Of a stretch of DNA of 64,000 nucleotides, positions 1-8,654 are shown piece after piece. The number at the start of each line of letters is the position of its first letter. The stretch's first letter is position 1. Location: assembly GCF_044386045.1 (NCBI RefSeq), contig NZ_JBISCD010000040.1, forward strand, positions 124,001 to 188,000. The letters are read 5' to 3'. A program made the position numbers and the translations under genes. The DNA comes from Thalassobellus sediminis (GTDB taxonomy: Bacteria > Bacteroidota > Bacteroidia > Flavobacteriales > Flavobacteriaceae). Below the pieces are notes generated by a model. It saw only the letters and a list, made by a program, of their open reading frames with translations, had not been told where the DNA came from and did no database searches.

Positions 1-12
1 TTATATAATAAT

Positions 13-60
13 TAAAGGATCAATTAATCTTAAAAAGTTTAAGACTAATTGAATCCTTTA
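13..60 (-). terminator. Terminator after the hexuronate transporter gene
   Basis: An imperfect inverted repeat has outer arms TAAAGGAT and ATCCTTTA and inner arms TCTTAAA and TTTAAGA. It lies about 30 bases past the stop codon of the minus-strand transporter gene, and a T/A-rich tract follows in the direction of transcription. Confidence 0.6.
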
Positions 61-90
61 TTTAATTTTTTAATTTTAAAGACTCCTATA

Positions 91-1389
91 TTATTCTACT
101 ATGTAATTTAAATTTTCATCTAAAGGGGTCATTTTTGGCATTAACAAATGTACTAAACCAAGAATGACTAAATAACAAGACCCTGCTACTAGAAACGCCC
201 AGAAAAAACCTGTATTCCCAGCTGAGTCTAGCGCTTTACCTAATAAGAAAGATGATATGATTCCTGCAACAGCACCAGACATTCCACCAATACCTGTTAC
301 AGAAGCAACTGCCTTTTTAGGAAATACGTCTGAAGCCAATGTAAAAATATTTGCAGACCAAGCTTGATGCCCTGCTGCTCCTAATCCTATAAGAAATACT
401 GCTAACCATTTATTTTGTGTTATTGCTACAATTGCAACTGGTAAAATAATTAAAGCACATATTAATAAAGTTGATTTTCTTGCTTTATTAATTGACCATC
501 CTTTTTTGATAAAAAATCCTGAAAGATATCCTCCAAAAATACTACCTACATCTGCCATAGCATAAATAACAAAAAATGGAACCCCAATACTTTTAACATC
601 TACACCAAATGTTACAGATAAATATTTTGCTCCCCAGAAAAGGTAGAACCACCAAACAGCATCGGTCATTTTTGCCACAGCAAAAGCCCAAGTTTCTCGT
701 TTAAAGAAAACCTGTTTCCATGGTAATTTATCTTCATTCTCTACTTTAGAATCACTTTGAATATAAGCTAATTCGCCTTTTGATAGGCTAGGATGAACTT
801 CTGGCTTTTTATAAATGCGAAACCAAAGAAACACCCAAATGGCACTAAGAGCTCCAGTAATTAAAAAAGGAATTTGCCAGTTTTTTCCATTTTCATGAAC
901 AATCCAACCAATAACAAATGGTGCTGCTATAGCGCCTATACTTGTAGCCGCATTATAAAGTCCCGTTGCAAATGCTCTGTCTTTCTTAGGAAACCATTCA
1001 GCTACCGTTTTCTGAGCTGCTGGAAAATTTCCAGATTCACCTATTCCTAAACCAAAACGAGCTACAGAAAATCCTAAAATACTAAATCCTGGTTGTACAA
1101 AAGCATGAAGAACCCCAAAGAAACTCCATGTTCCAATGGCTAATGTGTATCCTTTTTTTGTACCTAAACGATCTATAACTCCTCCCATAGCAAGCATTCC
1201 TATTGCATATGCAATTTGAAACCAAATAATTATCCCTGCATAATCACTATTTGTCCAACCAAATAATTTTTGAAGTGTGGGATAAAGTACTCCAATGATA
1301 CTTCTATCAAAATAATTGATTGTAGTGGCAAACATCAAAAGCCCTAAAATCCTGTAACGATAGTTTCCTATCTTCTGCGTTTCATTCAT
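91..1389 (-). CDS. exuT: MFS hexuronate transporter (ExuT-like)
   Basis: This is a 432-aa major facilitator of the anion:cation symporter type, with about 12 hydrophobic segments in the inner membrane. The segment TTINYFDRS at residues 22-30 in the first helix is typical of the ExuT/GudP/phthalate-permease branch, and the length is normal for it. The gene lies 75 bases downstream of uronate isomerase on the same strand, so import of galacturonate or glucuronate followed by isomerisation is the natural reading. The substrate is inferred from this context; sequence alone does not separate hexuronates from related sugar acids. A strong terminator-like hairpin follows the stop codon. Confidence 0.85.
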   Translation of the reverse strand: MNETQKIGNYRYRILGLLMFATTINYFDRSIIGVLYPTLQKLFGWTNSDYAGIIIWFQIAYAIGMLAMGGVIDRLGTKKGYTLAIGTWSFFGVLHAFVQPGFSILGFSVARFGLGIGESGNFPAAQKTVAEWFPKKDRAFATGLYNAATSIGAIAAPFVIGWIVHENGKNWQIPFLITGALSAIWVFLWFRIYKKPEVHPSLSKGELAYIQSDSKVENEDKLPWKQVFFKRETWAFAVAKMTDAVWWFYLFWGAKYLSVTFGVDVKSIGVPFFVIYAMADVGSIFGGYLSGFFIKKGWSINKARKSTLLICALIILPVAIVAITQNKWLAVFLIGLGAAGHQAWSANIFTLASDVFPKKAVASVTGIGGMSGAVAGIISSFLLGKALDSAGNTGFFWAFLVAGSCYLVILGLVHLLMPKMTPLDENLNYIVE

Positions 1390-1414
1390 AATTTTCTAAG
1401 TTTATTGGTGTTAA

Positions 1415-1439
1415 ATATACACTTATACTTCGTGTATAT
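1415..1439. repeat. Intercistronic inverted repeat between uxaC and exuT
   Basis: Perfect 8-base arms ATATACAC and GTGTATAT are separated by 9 bases in the 75-base gap between the two genes. There is no U-run on the minus-strand transcript. It could be an mRNA hairpin that sets the relative expression of the two genes, or a protein-binding site; nothing here decides between these. Confidence 0.4.
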
Positions 1440-1464
1440 AAAATTTTAGTTGGTAAAGCTTTAT

Positions 1465-2865
1465 TTAAATTTTGAAATAATCTTTGGCATTATTATAACT
1501 AATATCAGAAACCATTTTACCAATCCATTCCATATCGTTTGGTAATTCGCCTCTTTTTATTTCGTCTCCTAAAAGATTACAAAGAATACGTCTAAAATAT
1601 TCGTGTCTTGGAAATGACAAGAAACTTCTAGAATCTGTTAACATCCCAATAAAACAACTAATAAGCCCCATATTTGAAAGCGCATTTAATTGCTTTATCA
1701 TACCATCTTTTTGATCTAAGAACCACCAACCAGAGCCAAACTGCACTTTTCCTTTTACACTACCATCGTTAAAATTACCTATCATGGTAGCCATGACTTC
1801 GTTATCGGCAGGGTTTAAGTTATAAATAATGGTTTTTGTTAGTTTGTCTTTACTATCTAGTGCATTTAAAAATGCTGATAGTTTTTGAGCTTGTGGATAA
1901 TCACCAATAGAATCCCATCCTGTATCAGGACCTAAAACATCTAACATTCTTTTGTTATTATTTCTTAAAGCCCCTAGATGATATTGTTGTACCCAACCAT
2001 ATTCATGATAAGTTTCTGCTAAAAATAATAAAATAGCACTTTGAAATTTTAAAGCTTCTTCTAATGTAATATTTTGATTTTCTCTTTTCTTTTTGAAAAT
2101 TGACTTTACTTCAGCTTCTGTAAATTTTTCAAAATAGATTTGATCTAAACCATGATCACAAACTGAACAACCATTTTTATCGAAAAACTCAATTCTATTT
2201 TTTAATGCATCACATAAATCATCATAAGAATTAATAGGCGTTTCTGAAGCATTAGCTAAAGAATCAACATAGTTGTTATAGCCTTCATTAGAAATCATTA
2301 TCGCTTTATCAGGTCTAAATGAAGTACCAACTTTAATATCTAAATTGTTTTTTATAATCTGTTGGTGGTATTCTAAAGTATCTGTAGGATCTTCAGTTGT
2401 ACAAACGTATTCTGCATTTACTTTTCGAAGTAAATTTTGAGTACTATATTCTTTAGTGTTAATTTTAGCTGAAACTTCTTCGTAAATTTTATCAGCATTT
2501 TTTTCATTAAGCAAATCATACACATCAAAATAACGAGCTAACTCTAAATGTGTCCAATGATATAATGGGTTACGCATTGTGTAAGGCACCGTTTTTGCCC
2601 AATTTAAAAACTTATCTTTATCGGGAGCATTACCAGTAATAAAATTTTCATTTATACCCAATGTACGCATTGCACGCCATTTGTAATGATCTCCATTTAT
2701 CCAAACTTGAGTAATATTATCGAATATCTTATCTTCTGATATTTGTTGTGGTGATAAGTGGTTATGATAATCTATAATTGGCTGATTTTTAGAATAATTA
2801 TGATATAATTCCTCTGCGTATTTATTTTCTAAAAGAAAATTGTCGTTAATAAATTTTTTGCTCAT
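1465..2865 (-). CDS. uxaC: Uronate isomerase
   Basis: The product is 466 aa, the normal size of UxaC, which interconverts D-galacturonate/D-glucuronate and tagaturonate/fructuronate in the cytoplasm. It belongs to the amidohydrolase superfamily: the metal-binding HxH of the first strand is seen as DYHNHLSP (H34, H36). The run WINGDHYKWRAMR and the segment DSRSFLSFPRHEYFRR near the C-terminus are family-typical. The gene is first in a two-gene unit with the hexuronate transporter. A palindromic operator overlaps the predicted transcription start about 70 bases upstream, suggesting repression relieved by pectin-derived uronate. Confidence 0.95.
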   Translation of the reverse strand: MSKKFINDNFLLENKYAEELYHNYSKNQPIIDYHNHLSPQQISEDKIFDNITQVWINGDHYKWRAMRTLGINENFITGNAPDKDKFLNWAKTVPYTMRNPLYHWTHLELARYFDVYDLLNEKNADKIYEEVSAKINTKEYSTQNLLRKVNAEYVCTTEDPTDTLEYHQQIIKNNLDIKVGTSFRPDKAIMISNEGYNNYVDSLANASETPINSYDDLCDALKNRIEFFDKNGCSVCDHGLDQIYFEKFTEAEVKSIFKKKRENQNITLEEALKFQSAILLFLAETYHEYGWVQQYHLGALRNNNKRMLDVLGPDTGWDSIGDYPQAQKLSAFLNALDSKDKLTKTIIYNLNPADNEVMATMIGNFNDGSVKGKVQFGSGWWFLDQKDGMIKQLNALSNMGLISCFIGMLTDSRSFLSFPRHEYFRRILCNLLGDEIKRGELPNDMEWIGKMVSDISYNNAKDYFKI

Positions 2866-2930
2866 TTTAAGCTTATTATCTTTAAATTATTTTTGTGATT
2901 ATGTCTAAAAGATTGACAGTAATTAAAAAT

Positions 2931-2952
2931 TGTAATCGATTACGCAAAGGTA
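2931..2952 (-). promoter_or_regulatory. uxaC promoter -7 box with overlapping palindromic operator
   Basis: On the minus strand the sequence TACCTTTG fits the Bacteroidota -7 consensus TAnnTTTG and abuts CGTAATCGATTACA, whose central 12 bases are a perfect palindrome with a CG centre. The palindrome would cover the transcription start, the usual geometry of a LacI-family repressor. The same motif occurs at 4097 and 8477 and, in variant form, at 34438. The regulator itself is not in the window. No convincing -33 TTTG is visible. Confidence 0.65.
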
Positions 2953-3087
2953 TGTAAAATTATAAAAAAAACATCTTTTTTATAAAATATAATCCTAATC
3001 TACGTTTAAAAAAACATATTTTTAATACTAAATTCTATTTAAACTTTGTAAATATATAATAATATATCCACTGACAAAACAGATAAT

Positions 3088-3125
3088 AAAAAAAGGAGAT
3101 ATGAAATTCATACCCCCTTTTTTTT
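3088..3125 (-). terminator. Terminator after the small T9SS cargo gene
   Basis: An imperfect stem pairs AAAAAAAGG and ATATGAA with TTCATA and CCTTTTTTT. It lies 21 bases past the stop codon of the minus-strand gene, so the A-run on the plus strand becomes the U-run of that transcript. Confidence 0.6.
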
Positions 3126-3146
3126 ATAGCCTATATTTAGAATATA

Positions 3147-4058
3147 TTATCTAGTTAACACCTTAACAGATTTCTGACCTTCTAAAGTTTTAACTGTAGC
3201 AATATAAAGACCTTGCTTAAGATTAAAACTTGTATCTTCAGAAGTTTTAAACGACTTAACTAAAGCTCCAGTGATGCTAAAAACTCTTACTTCTGTTGAA
3301 GATTTAACGTTTGATATATACACTCTACTTTTAACAGCTTTTACATTCGTTGAAACTTGTGAAGCAAAATCATCTGCACTTAATCTATTCCCTATTACAT
3401 CATCTGCATCTATACCATCAAGAGTTACATTTCCGAAATAGATTCTATACCAACTTGGCTTTCCAATATCATCATAATATTGATATTCACCTGCACTTGG
3501 AAGTGTTATATGCAATTCTTTAATATCAGAATCAATTAATGGAGTAAAGAAAGTAAACGTAGTACCATCTGCACTATCAATATGGTGTCCAAAATTACCA
3601 CTGCCATCAACATTTTCTCCTCTCATAATTATAGTTACTTCTTGATTTGCCTCAGTAGTAGTTATTGACATGTATCTTGTTCTTTTCCCACTAGAGTTAA
3701 CATAAATACGACCTGCTAATCCTAAATCCGCAAAATTAGCACCTCCATTATCATCTCGTCTTGTTAACGCAGTATTAGTGGTTCTTAATCTATCATTTGT
3801 ACCATCTGTAACGTACTTAATAGCACCAAAATCTAATCCAGGCGAAGCAATCTGATTATCACTGTTTGCCACACCTTGAGCAACAGTTCCTGAATTTAAA
3901 TTAATTACTGAATTCATATTAGTGTCATTCAATTGGTTATCATAAGTTGCACCATCTAACTGTACTGCTCCAAAATCCCAAACTTTAATTAATTGTGCTT
4001 GAGAAAGCGAGGTAAAAAGTAACATAGTAAATGTTAATAAAAGTAAATTTTTTTTCAT
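3147..4058 (-). CDS. Secreted T9SS cargo protein, pectinesterase-associated domain
   Basis: This 303-aa protein has a Sec signal peptide (MKKNLLLLTFTMLLFTSLSQ, then AQ) and a type A T9SS C-terminal sorting domain at about residues 240-303, ending KSVKVLTR. It should be exported and anchored or released by the type IX system. The middle, residues 25-215, is one domain clearly related to residues 299-477 of the neighbouring pectinesterase: both contain (V)WDFGA, TNDRLRT, a GR(I/V)YVN segment and a YYRI segment. No catalytic motif is recognised. A carbohydrate-binding or accessory role in pectin breakdown is inferred only from this shared domain, the location and the shared operator. Confidence 0.85.
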   Translation of the reverse strand: MKKNLLLLTFTMLLFTSLSQAQLIKVWDFGAVQLDGATYDNQLNDTNMNSVINLNSGTVAQGVANSDNQIASPGLDFGAIKYVTDGTNDRLRTTNTALTRRDDNGGANFADLGLAGRIYVNSSGKRTRYMSITTTEANQEVTIIMRGENVDGSGNFGHHIDSADGTTFTFFTPLIDSDIKELHITLPSAGEYQYYDDIGKPSWYRIYFGNVTLDGIDADDVIGNRLSADDFASQVSTNVKAVKSRVYISNVKSSTEVRVFSITGALVKSFKTSEDTSFNLKQGLYIATVKTLEGQKSVKVLTR

Positions 4059-4096
4059 GTTTTAAATAGTTAAAAAGTTTAATTCAATCACACCAT

Positions 4097-4118
4097 TGTA
4101 ATCGATTGCATAAATTTA
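4097..4118 (-). promoter_or_regulatory. Palindromic operator and -7-like box of the T9SS cargo gene
   Basis: TGTAATCGATTGCA differs by one base from the perfect palindrome at 8477. It is immediately preceded, in the direction of transcription, by TAAATTTA, a 5/6 match to TAnnTTTG. The -7/operator arrangement is the same as at uxaC. It lies 39 bases before the start codon. Confidence 0.6.
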
Positions 4119-4255
4119 AACATTTATTTATAATAAACAAAAAAAAACACATGTTTTTACAATAAAAAAAACTTTCTATATCACTGATACACAATGTTAT
4201 CAAAAAAAATTTCATATTTTTAACAACAAATAAATAAGTGTAAAAAATACATAAA

Positions 4256-4293
4256 AAAAGGCGAAAAACTAAATTATAAGTTATTCGCCTTTT
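4256..4293 (-). terminator. Terminator after the pectinesterase gene
   Basis: Perfect 10-base arms AAAAGGCGAA and TTCGCCTTTT have additional ACT/AGT pairing inside. They sit 20 bases past the stop codon, and the A-run on the plus strand becomes a U-run on the minus-strand transcript. Confidence 0.75.
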
Positions 4294-4313
4294 AAATGAT
4301 TAGAAATTAACAT

Positions 4314-7300
4314 TTAGTGTGTTAATACTTTTAAAACCTTTTGCCCATCAGCATCTTTAATTGTAACAATCCACAGACCATTTTTAAAACTAAAATCGGT
4401 ATCTGTATCAGTTTTTAATGATTTAACTAATGCCCCATTAAGACTATAAATATTAATATTAGTATTAGATTTAACATTAGAAACATAAATTCTATTATTA
4501 TAACCAGCTATTTTTACAGAAGAGCCTGACGCAAAAACATCATCAATACCTAAACTTATTAATGCTGCAATTGGATCCCAATTATCACTACCTTTTGTAA
4601 AATTGAAAGTAGTAATATCTGTTCCGTCAGTTAATTGATCTGTTGAAAGTATAGTTGACCAAGAAGCACGACTTCCAGAATTATCTTCACCAGAAATTTC
4701 ATTAGTATTTCTTTCGTACATCTTACTAGATTCTCCTCCTAAAGAGCTTTTCCATCCATCAGGAAAAATTAAAGATTGCCCTATATAACTTGGGTTAGTT
4801 GACTCGTCTATAGTTGTATTATAAAATACAACTTCACTTGTATTTGGACTCCATGGACGACCAAAATAACCAGGTTTTGAACCATTAACTGATGCTGTTT
4901 CTACACCTGGAACAGGTGATTTTACATGACATTCGTACATTAAATATCCTCTTCCACTTGTTTGTTGAGCTGCAGTAATATAAGCAACATCACTTCCTGA
5001 ATCACTTGTGTTTAATATAAGATCTGTTTGGTAAAACACAGCACTCATACCTCCATAAATATAATCTACGGCACCCATCATAGCGCCTTTGTAAACTACA
5101 ACTCTAGAGTCTTTTCCTCCGTAAAAAGAATCTTGACGACCAATAACTCGACAATTATTTAAAGTAACTTTATCTGTACCATTTGCAATTCCAATTGCTG
5201 CAGCTTGAGTTACATAACCTGCGCTTCTATCTTGCACAGATGTATTACCATAGTCTGTAGGTCTTACTGGCTCACTAATAGCCTTTCTTTCTACAATATC
5301 TTCTGATTCTTTTTGAGATATATATTGATTAAATGAATTCTCAAGAATAATATTTTCAGCTGTAAAACCATCAGCGATTACTACAACAGTTGCATTCCAA
5401 TAAGAACCGTTAGTCGAACCTTCATCATTAACATGTGATATATAGCCATTAGCTTTATTAGCAGCTAATACATCTGCATGCCATTTATTATCAGAACCTT
5501 GGCTATAAAAATTATATTTTTGACCATAATAAGAAGTGATTCTTACCGCATTGGCATCAATATCTACACCTGCATTTAAAATAGCAATACTAGGTGACGT
5601 TGCTGCATTTTTTAAAGTTACATTTGCACTATTAATAACAATCATTTCTTCATAATTACCTGGATCTATAATTACTGTAACACGTTCATCATTTGGACGA
5701 TCCATTTTAGCTACAGCATTTAAGGCCTCGTTTATAGTTTGGTAATCTTTATCTGCACCTACTGTAATTACAGATGAATAAGCAACAACTTGCTTAATCT
5801 CTATATTTGTAAAATAAGTTGTAGCTTGACTAGCACCACAAGTAATTGTTGCTGTTCCCGCTGAAGCACCTAAATAAATATACTCAACACTTTCTATTTG
5901 ACTTGTACTTCCACTATTAGTATATACCATATCACCACCCTCAATAGAAAAATCTGCTTTATAATAATATGATACAATTATTTTTTCTCCAGGGTTCATA
6001 GGAACTACGATTGTACTACCATCTCCTCCAGAAAGGTGTCCTTTTGCAATTTCATTTTTCAAACCAGAGATCGCTAATCCTTTATAAAACAAATCAGTAT
6101 TAGAAATAACTTTATCATCAAAACTCCAATTTGTTACCGGAGTAAATGTTAATGTTTTAGAAGTAGCCGATCCTGAGACAGTTAAATTAGAAGTTAATCC
6201 TAATTCAATAGCATACTCATCTAAACCATCGTAATTAATAGAATAAACCCCATCTCTTAACGCAACTGCTGCTACATCTGTAAAATTATATTCATAACCT
6301 GCTTCATCTAAATTAGTAAATGTTAAGCTTAATTTACCTAATTGTGTTGCATCTAATGCAGGTGCATCAATTGTTACATTATGTAAAGGCTTTGATGTAA
6401 AAGCAATATCTGCTGTATCTACTCCTGCAATTGTAATTGTATTAGCTAAAATTTCAAAATCATTTACTCCATCTGCTGAAATTGTATACTCTACACCTGC
6501 TTCAAGATCGACACTATATGTTAACGCTCCTGTATCTATAGTAATAATTGGGTCGTAAATTTTATTTGCTGCAGGATCTGGCGTATAAGTTAATGAAAGA
6601 TTAGTAAGATCTGTTAATCCCGTTATATTACCAGTTACTGTAAATAAATCTACCTGTATCACAGAAACATCATAACTTGTTGTAGTTTCTGTAACATCTA
6701 AACTAAGACCATTAGAAATAACATAACCATTAGCATTACCTAAACCAAGTGCATAGGTTTTATCTGCTGGTAAATCTATACTATAAGTACCGCTAGAAAC
6801 AACTGCTGAATATGTTTTTCCTGCTTCGTTGGTAAAATCAATTGAATAACCATTAGGAATACCCGAGGCTTGCGTTTCATCAACATTACCTGTTAACGTT
6901 ACATAATTAGCATCTTTTCTTAATATTCTATAATAACTTGGTTTATCTGCTTCATCATAAATATGATAATCACCAGCTGATTTTGCTACAAATTTCACTT
7001 CTTGAACTGTAGCTCCTACTGCTACAACATCATCTTGAACAGCAGGGTCTGACGCATATTCAAAATGAATTATTCCTGTTCCTGATTGAGTAAGCATCAT
7101 TACCGTAACTTCATCATCTTGGTTTAAAGTTAAAGTCATTTGTCTATTAGTTGCTCCACCCGCATTTACATAAACTCTACCTGTATAACCAGAAGCCCCT
7201 CCAAGATTCTCATCATAACGAGTAAGATTCGCATTAGAAGTTCTTAATCGGTCATTAGTTCCTCCAGTCCAACTTAAGACTCCCTCTGTAAATGTTGTAG

Positions 7301-8321
7301 CTAACACATTTCCAGAAGAACCTGGGGTTATAGCGCCATCATACCAAGCATTAATTTTAGCTTCTGTAAGCATATTATTATATAACACTGGATCTAATTC
7401 TTCTGCTCCAAAATCCCAAACATCAGTTTTAATTACAGTAACAGGAAGGTTGCTTACTTCTATAGCTGGTGTATAAGCATTATCGCCACTAAACGTAAAA
7501 TACAAAGTGGCAGGACCTCCAGTGTAAGTAAATTCATAAAACCCGGTTTTATCAGTAGAAACTTTTACATCAGCTGAACCTAAATCACTACCTCCTGCTG
7601 TTGTACCTCCACTCATTGCTCCATTACTATATACAGATCCGTAAAAACGAACGGTAGTACTGGTACCAGTAACATCTACTTCTAGAGAATTTCCATCTTT
7701 AAAAGCGACACCATAACCAGAACTATGCCATGGACTTGTAGCTGCTTGGGTTCTTAATTTTCCATCAGGACTTGTTGTTGAAGTAATGGGATCCCATTGA
7801 ACCCCATTATTGGTAAACGTAGATCCATCTGCTAAGTTGTAAGAGGATGTAAGAGAAATGACATCAATAACTGGAGTATAAGCATTATCGCCACTAAATG
7901 TAAAATATAATGTAGCAGGTCCTCCAATATGAGTAAACTCATAAAAACCTGTTTTATCAGTAGAAACTTTTACATCTTCTGAACCTAAATCATTGCCACC
8001 AACTGTTGTGCCTCCACTCATCGCTCCATTACTATATATAGATCCGTAAAAACGAACAGTAGTATGACCTGTAACATCAATTTCAAGCGAGTTACCATCT
8101 TTAAAAGCAACACCATAACCAGAACTATGCCATGGACTTGTAGCAGCTTGGGTTCTGACTTTACCATCTGGACTTGTAGTTGTGGTAACAGGATCCCATT
8201 GGGTTCCTGTATTAGAAAAAGTAGAACCATCAGCTAAATTATAGGATGTAGTTGTTTGTCCTTGCATCAAAACTGCGCATAACGACAAGGTAATCATTAA
8301 TAAAATTGATAGTTTCTTCAT
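4314..8321 (-). CDS. Large multidomain T9SS-secreted pectinesterase (CE8)
   Basis: The product is 1335 aa. In order: signal peptide (1-21); two near-identical ~134-aa modules (26-159 and 160-293) with a beta-sandwich, CBM-like look; a domain at 299-477 shared with the 303-aa neighbour; three Ig/fibronectin-like stretches (about 478-730); a linker domain (730-850); a pectin methylesterase beta-helix (851-1255); and a type A T9SS sorting domain (1274-1335). The catalytic set of pectin methylesterases is present: QDS (Q1063, D1064), the nucleophile region GAVDYIYG (D1085) and GRPW (R1155, W1157). It removes methyl esters from homogalacturonan outside the cell. The catalytic domain makes up under a third of the protein. 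A palindromic operator lies 156 bases upstream. Confidence 0.92.
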   Translation of the reverse strand: MKKLSILLMITLSLCAVLMQGQTTTSYNLADGSTFSNTGTQWDPVTTTTSPDGKVRTQAATSPWHSSGYGVAFKDGNSLEIDVTGHTTVRFYGSIYSNGAMSGGTTVGGNDLGSEDVKVSTDKTGFYEFTHIGGPATLYFTFSGDNAYTPVIDVISLTSSYNLADGSTFTNNGVQWDPITSTTSPDGKLRTQAATSPWHSSGYGVAFKDGNSLEVDVTGTSTTVRFYGSVYSNGAMSGGTTAGGSDLGSADVKVSTDKTGFYEFTYTGGPATLYFTFSGDNAYTPAIEVSNLPVTVIKTDVWDFGAEELDPVLYNNMLTEAKINAWYDGAITPGSSGNVLATTFTEGVLSWTGGTNDRLRTSNANLTRYDENLGGASGYTGRVYVNAGGATNRQMTLTLNQDDEVTVMMLTQSGTGIIHFEYASDPAVQDDVVAVGATVQEVKFVAKSAGDYHIYDEADKPSYYRILRKDANYVTLTGNVDETQASGIPNGYSIDFTNEAGKTYSAVVSSGTYSIDLPADKTYALGLGNANGYVISNGLSLDVTETTTSYDVSVIQVDLFTVTGNITGLTDLTNLSLTYTPDPAANKIYDPIITIDTGALTYSVDLEAGVEYTISADGVNDFEILANTITIAGVDTADIAFTSKPLHNVTIDAPALDATQLGKLSLTFTNLDEAGYEYNFTDVAAVALRDGVYSINYDGLDEYAIELGLTSNLTVSGSATSKTLTFTPVTNWSFDDKVISNTDLFYKGLAISGLKNEIAKGHLSGGDGSTIVVPMNPGEKIIVSYYYKADFSIEGGDMVYTNSGSTSQIESVEYIYLGASAGTATITCGASQATTYFTNIEIKQVVAYSSVITVGADKDYQTINEALNAVAKMDRPNDERVTVIIDPGNYEEMIVINSANVTLKNAATSPSIAILNAGVDIDANAVRITSYYGQKYNFYSQGSDNKWHADVLAANKANGYISHVNDEGSTNGSYWNATVVVIADGFTAENIILENSFNQYISQKESEDIVERKAISEPVRPTDYGNTSVQDRSAGYVTQAAAIGIANGTDKVTLNNCRVIGRQDSFYGGKDSRVVVYKGAMMGAVDYIYGGMSAVFYQTDLILNTSDSGSDVAYITAAQQTSGRGYLMYECHVKSPVPGVETASVNGSKPGYFGRPWSPNTSEVVFYNTTIDESTNPSYIGQSLIFPDGWKSSLGGESSKMYERNTNEISGEDNSGSRASWSTILSTDQLTDGTDITTFNFTKGSDNWDPIAALISLGIDDVFASGSSVKIAGYNNRIYVSNVKSNTNINIYSLNGALVKSLKTDTDTDFSFKNGLWIVTIKDADGQKVLKVLTH
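7443..8246 (-). repeat. Tandem duplication encoding two N-terminal modules
   Basis: Two adjacent units of about 402 bp (7845-8246 and 7443-7844) encode near-identical modules, each starting YNLADGSTF and ending near SGDNAYTP. The divergence is mostly synonymous or conservative, which points to a fairly recent duplication. Confidence 0.85.
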
Positions 8322-8654
8322 GTGCTAATTTGTTTAGTTAATTAGTTATAGTTTTTATATTCCTCTACTTTTATATAGATATTCTCCTTTTGGTTAAATA
8401 GAATAATATCTAAATAGAACAATAAAAATTATTCAATAATTTATGTAGGTATACTAAACTTAGGGCAAACACAATATGTAATCGATTACAATTTAAGAGC
8501 CTAAAGAATTATATACAAACATATAACAAAGCAAATTTTAGTAACCCTTGCTTTTCTTATAAAAGAATTTAAATATTTTAAATAAAAAACACAACACACA
8601 CATAAACAGATGGTTCTGTTATTATTTATACTAAAAGAAGAGGCAGTTAAAAAC
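8322..8654. other. 333-bp gene-free stretch between GH2 and pectinesterase
   Basis: This holds the upstream region of the pectinesterase gene, including its operator at 8477. Near its right end is a weak hairpin, AACAGA-TGGT-TCTGTT (about 8605-8620), that could end GH2 transcription. No ORF or RNA gene was seen. Confidence 0.5.
8477..8490. promoter_or_regulatory. Perfect palindromic operator upstream of pectinesterase
   Basis: TGTAATCGATTACA is a perfect 14-base palindrome with a CG centre, typical of LacI-family operators. It is the best copy of the motif also seen upstream of uxaC and of the 303-aa cargo gene. Here it lies 156 bases from the start codon, so a long leader or a promoter that was not recognised is implied. 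Confidence 0.65.

Noticed and set aside
8018..8230. 70-aa frame inside the pectinesterase gene
   Set aside because: It lies in another frame of a gene with a full set of catalytic motifs; repetitive DNA there keeps alternative frames open.
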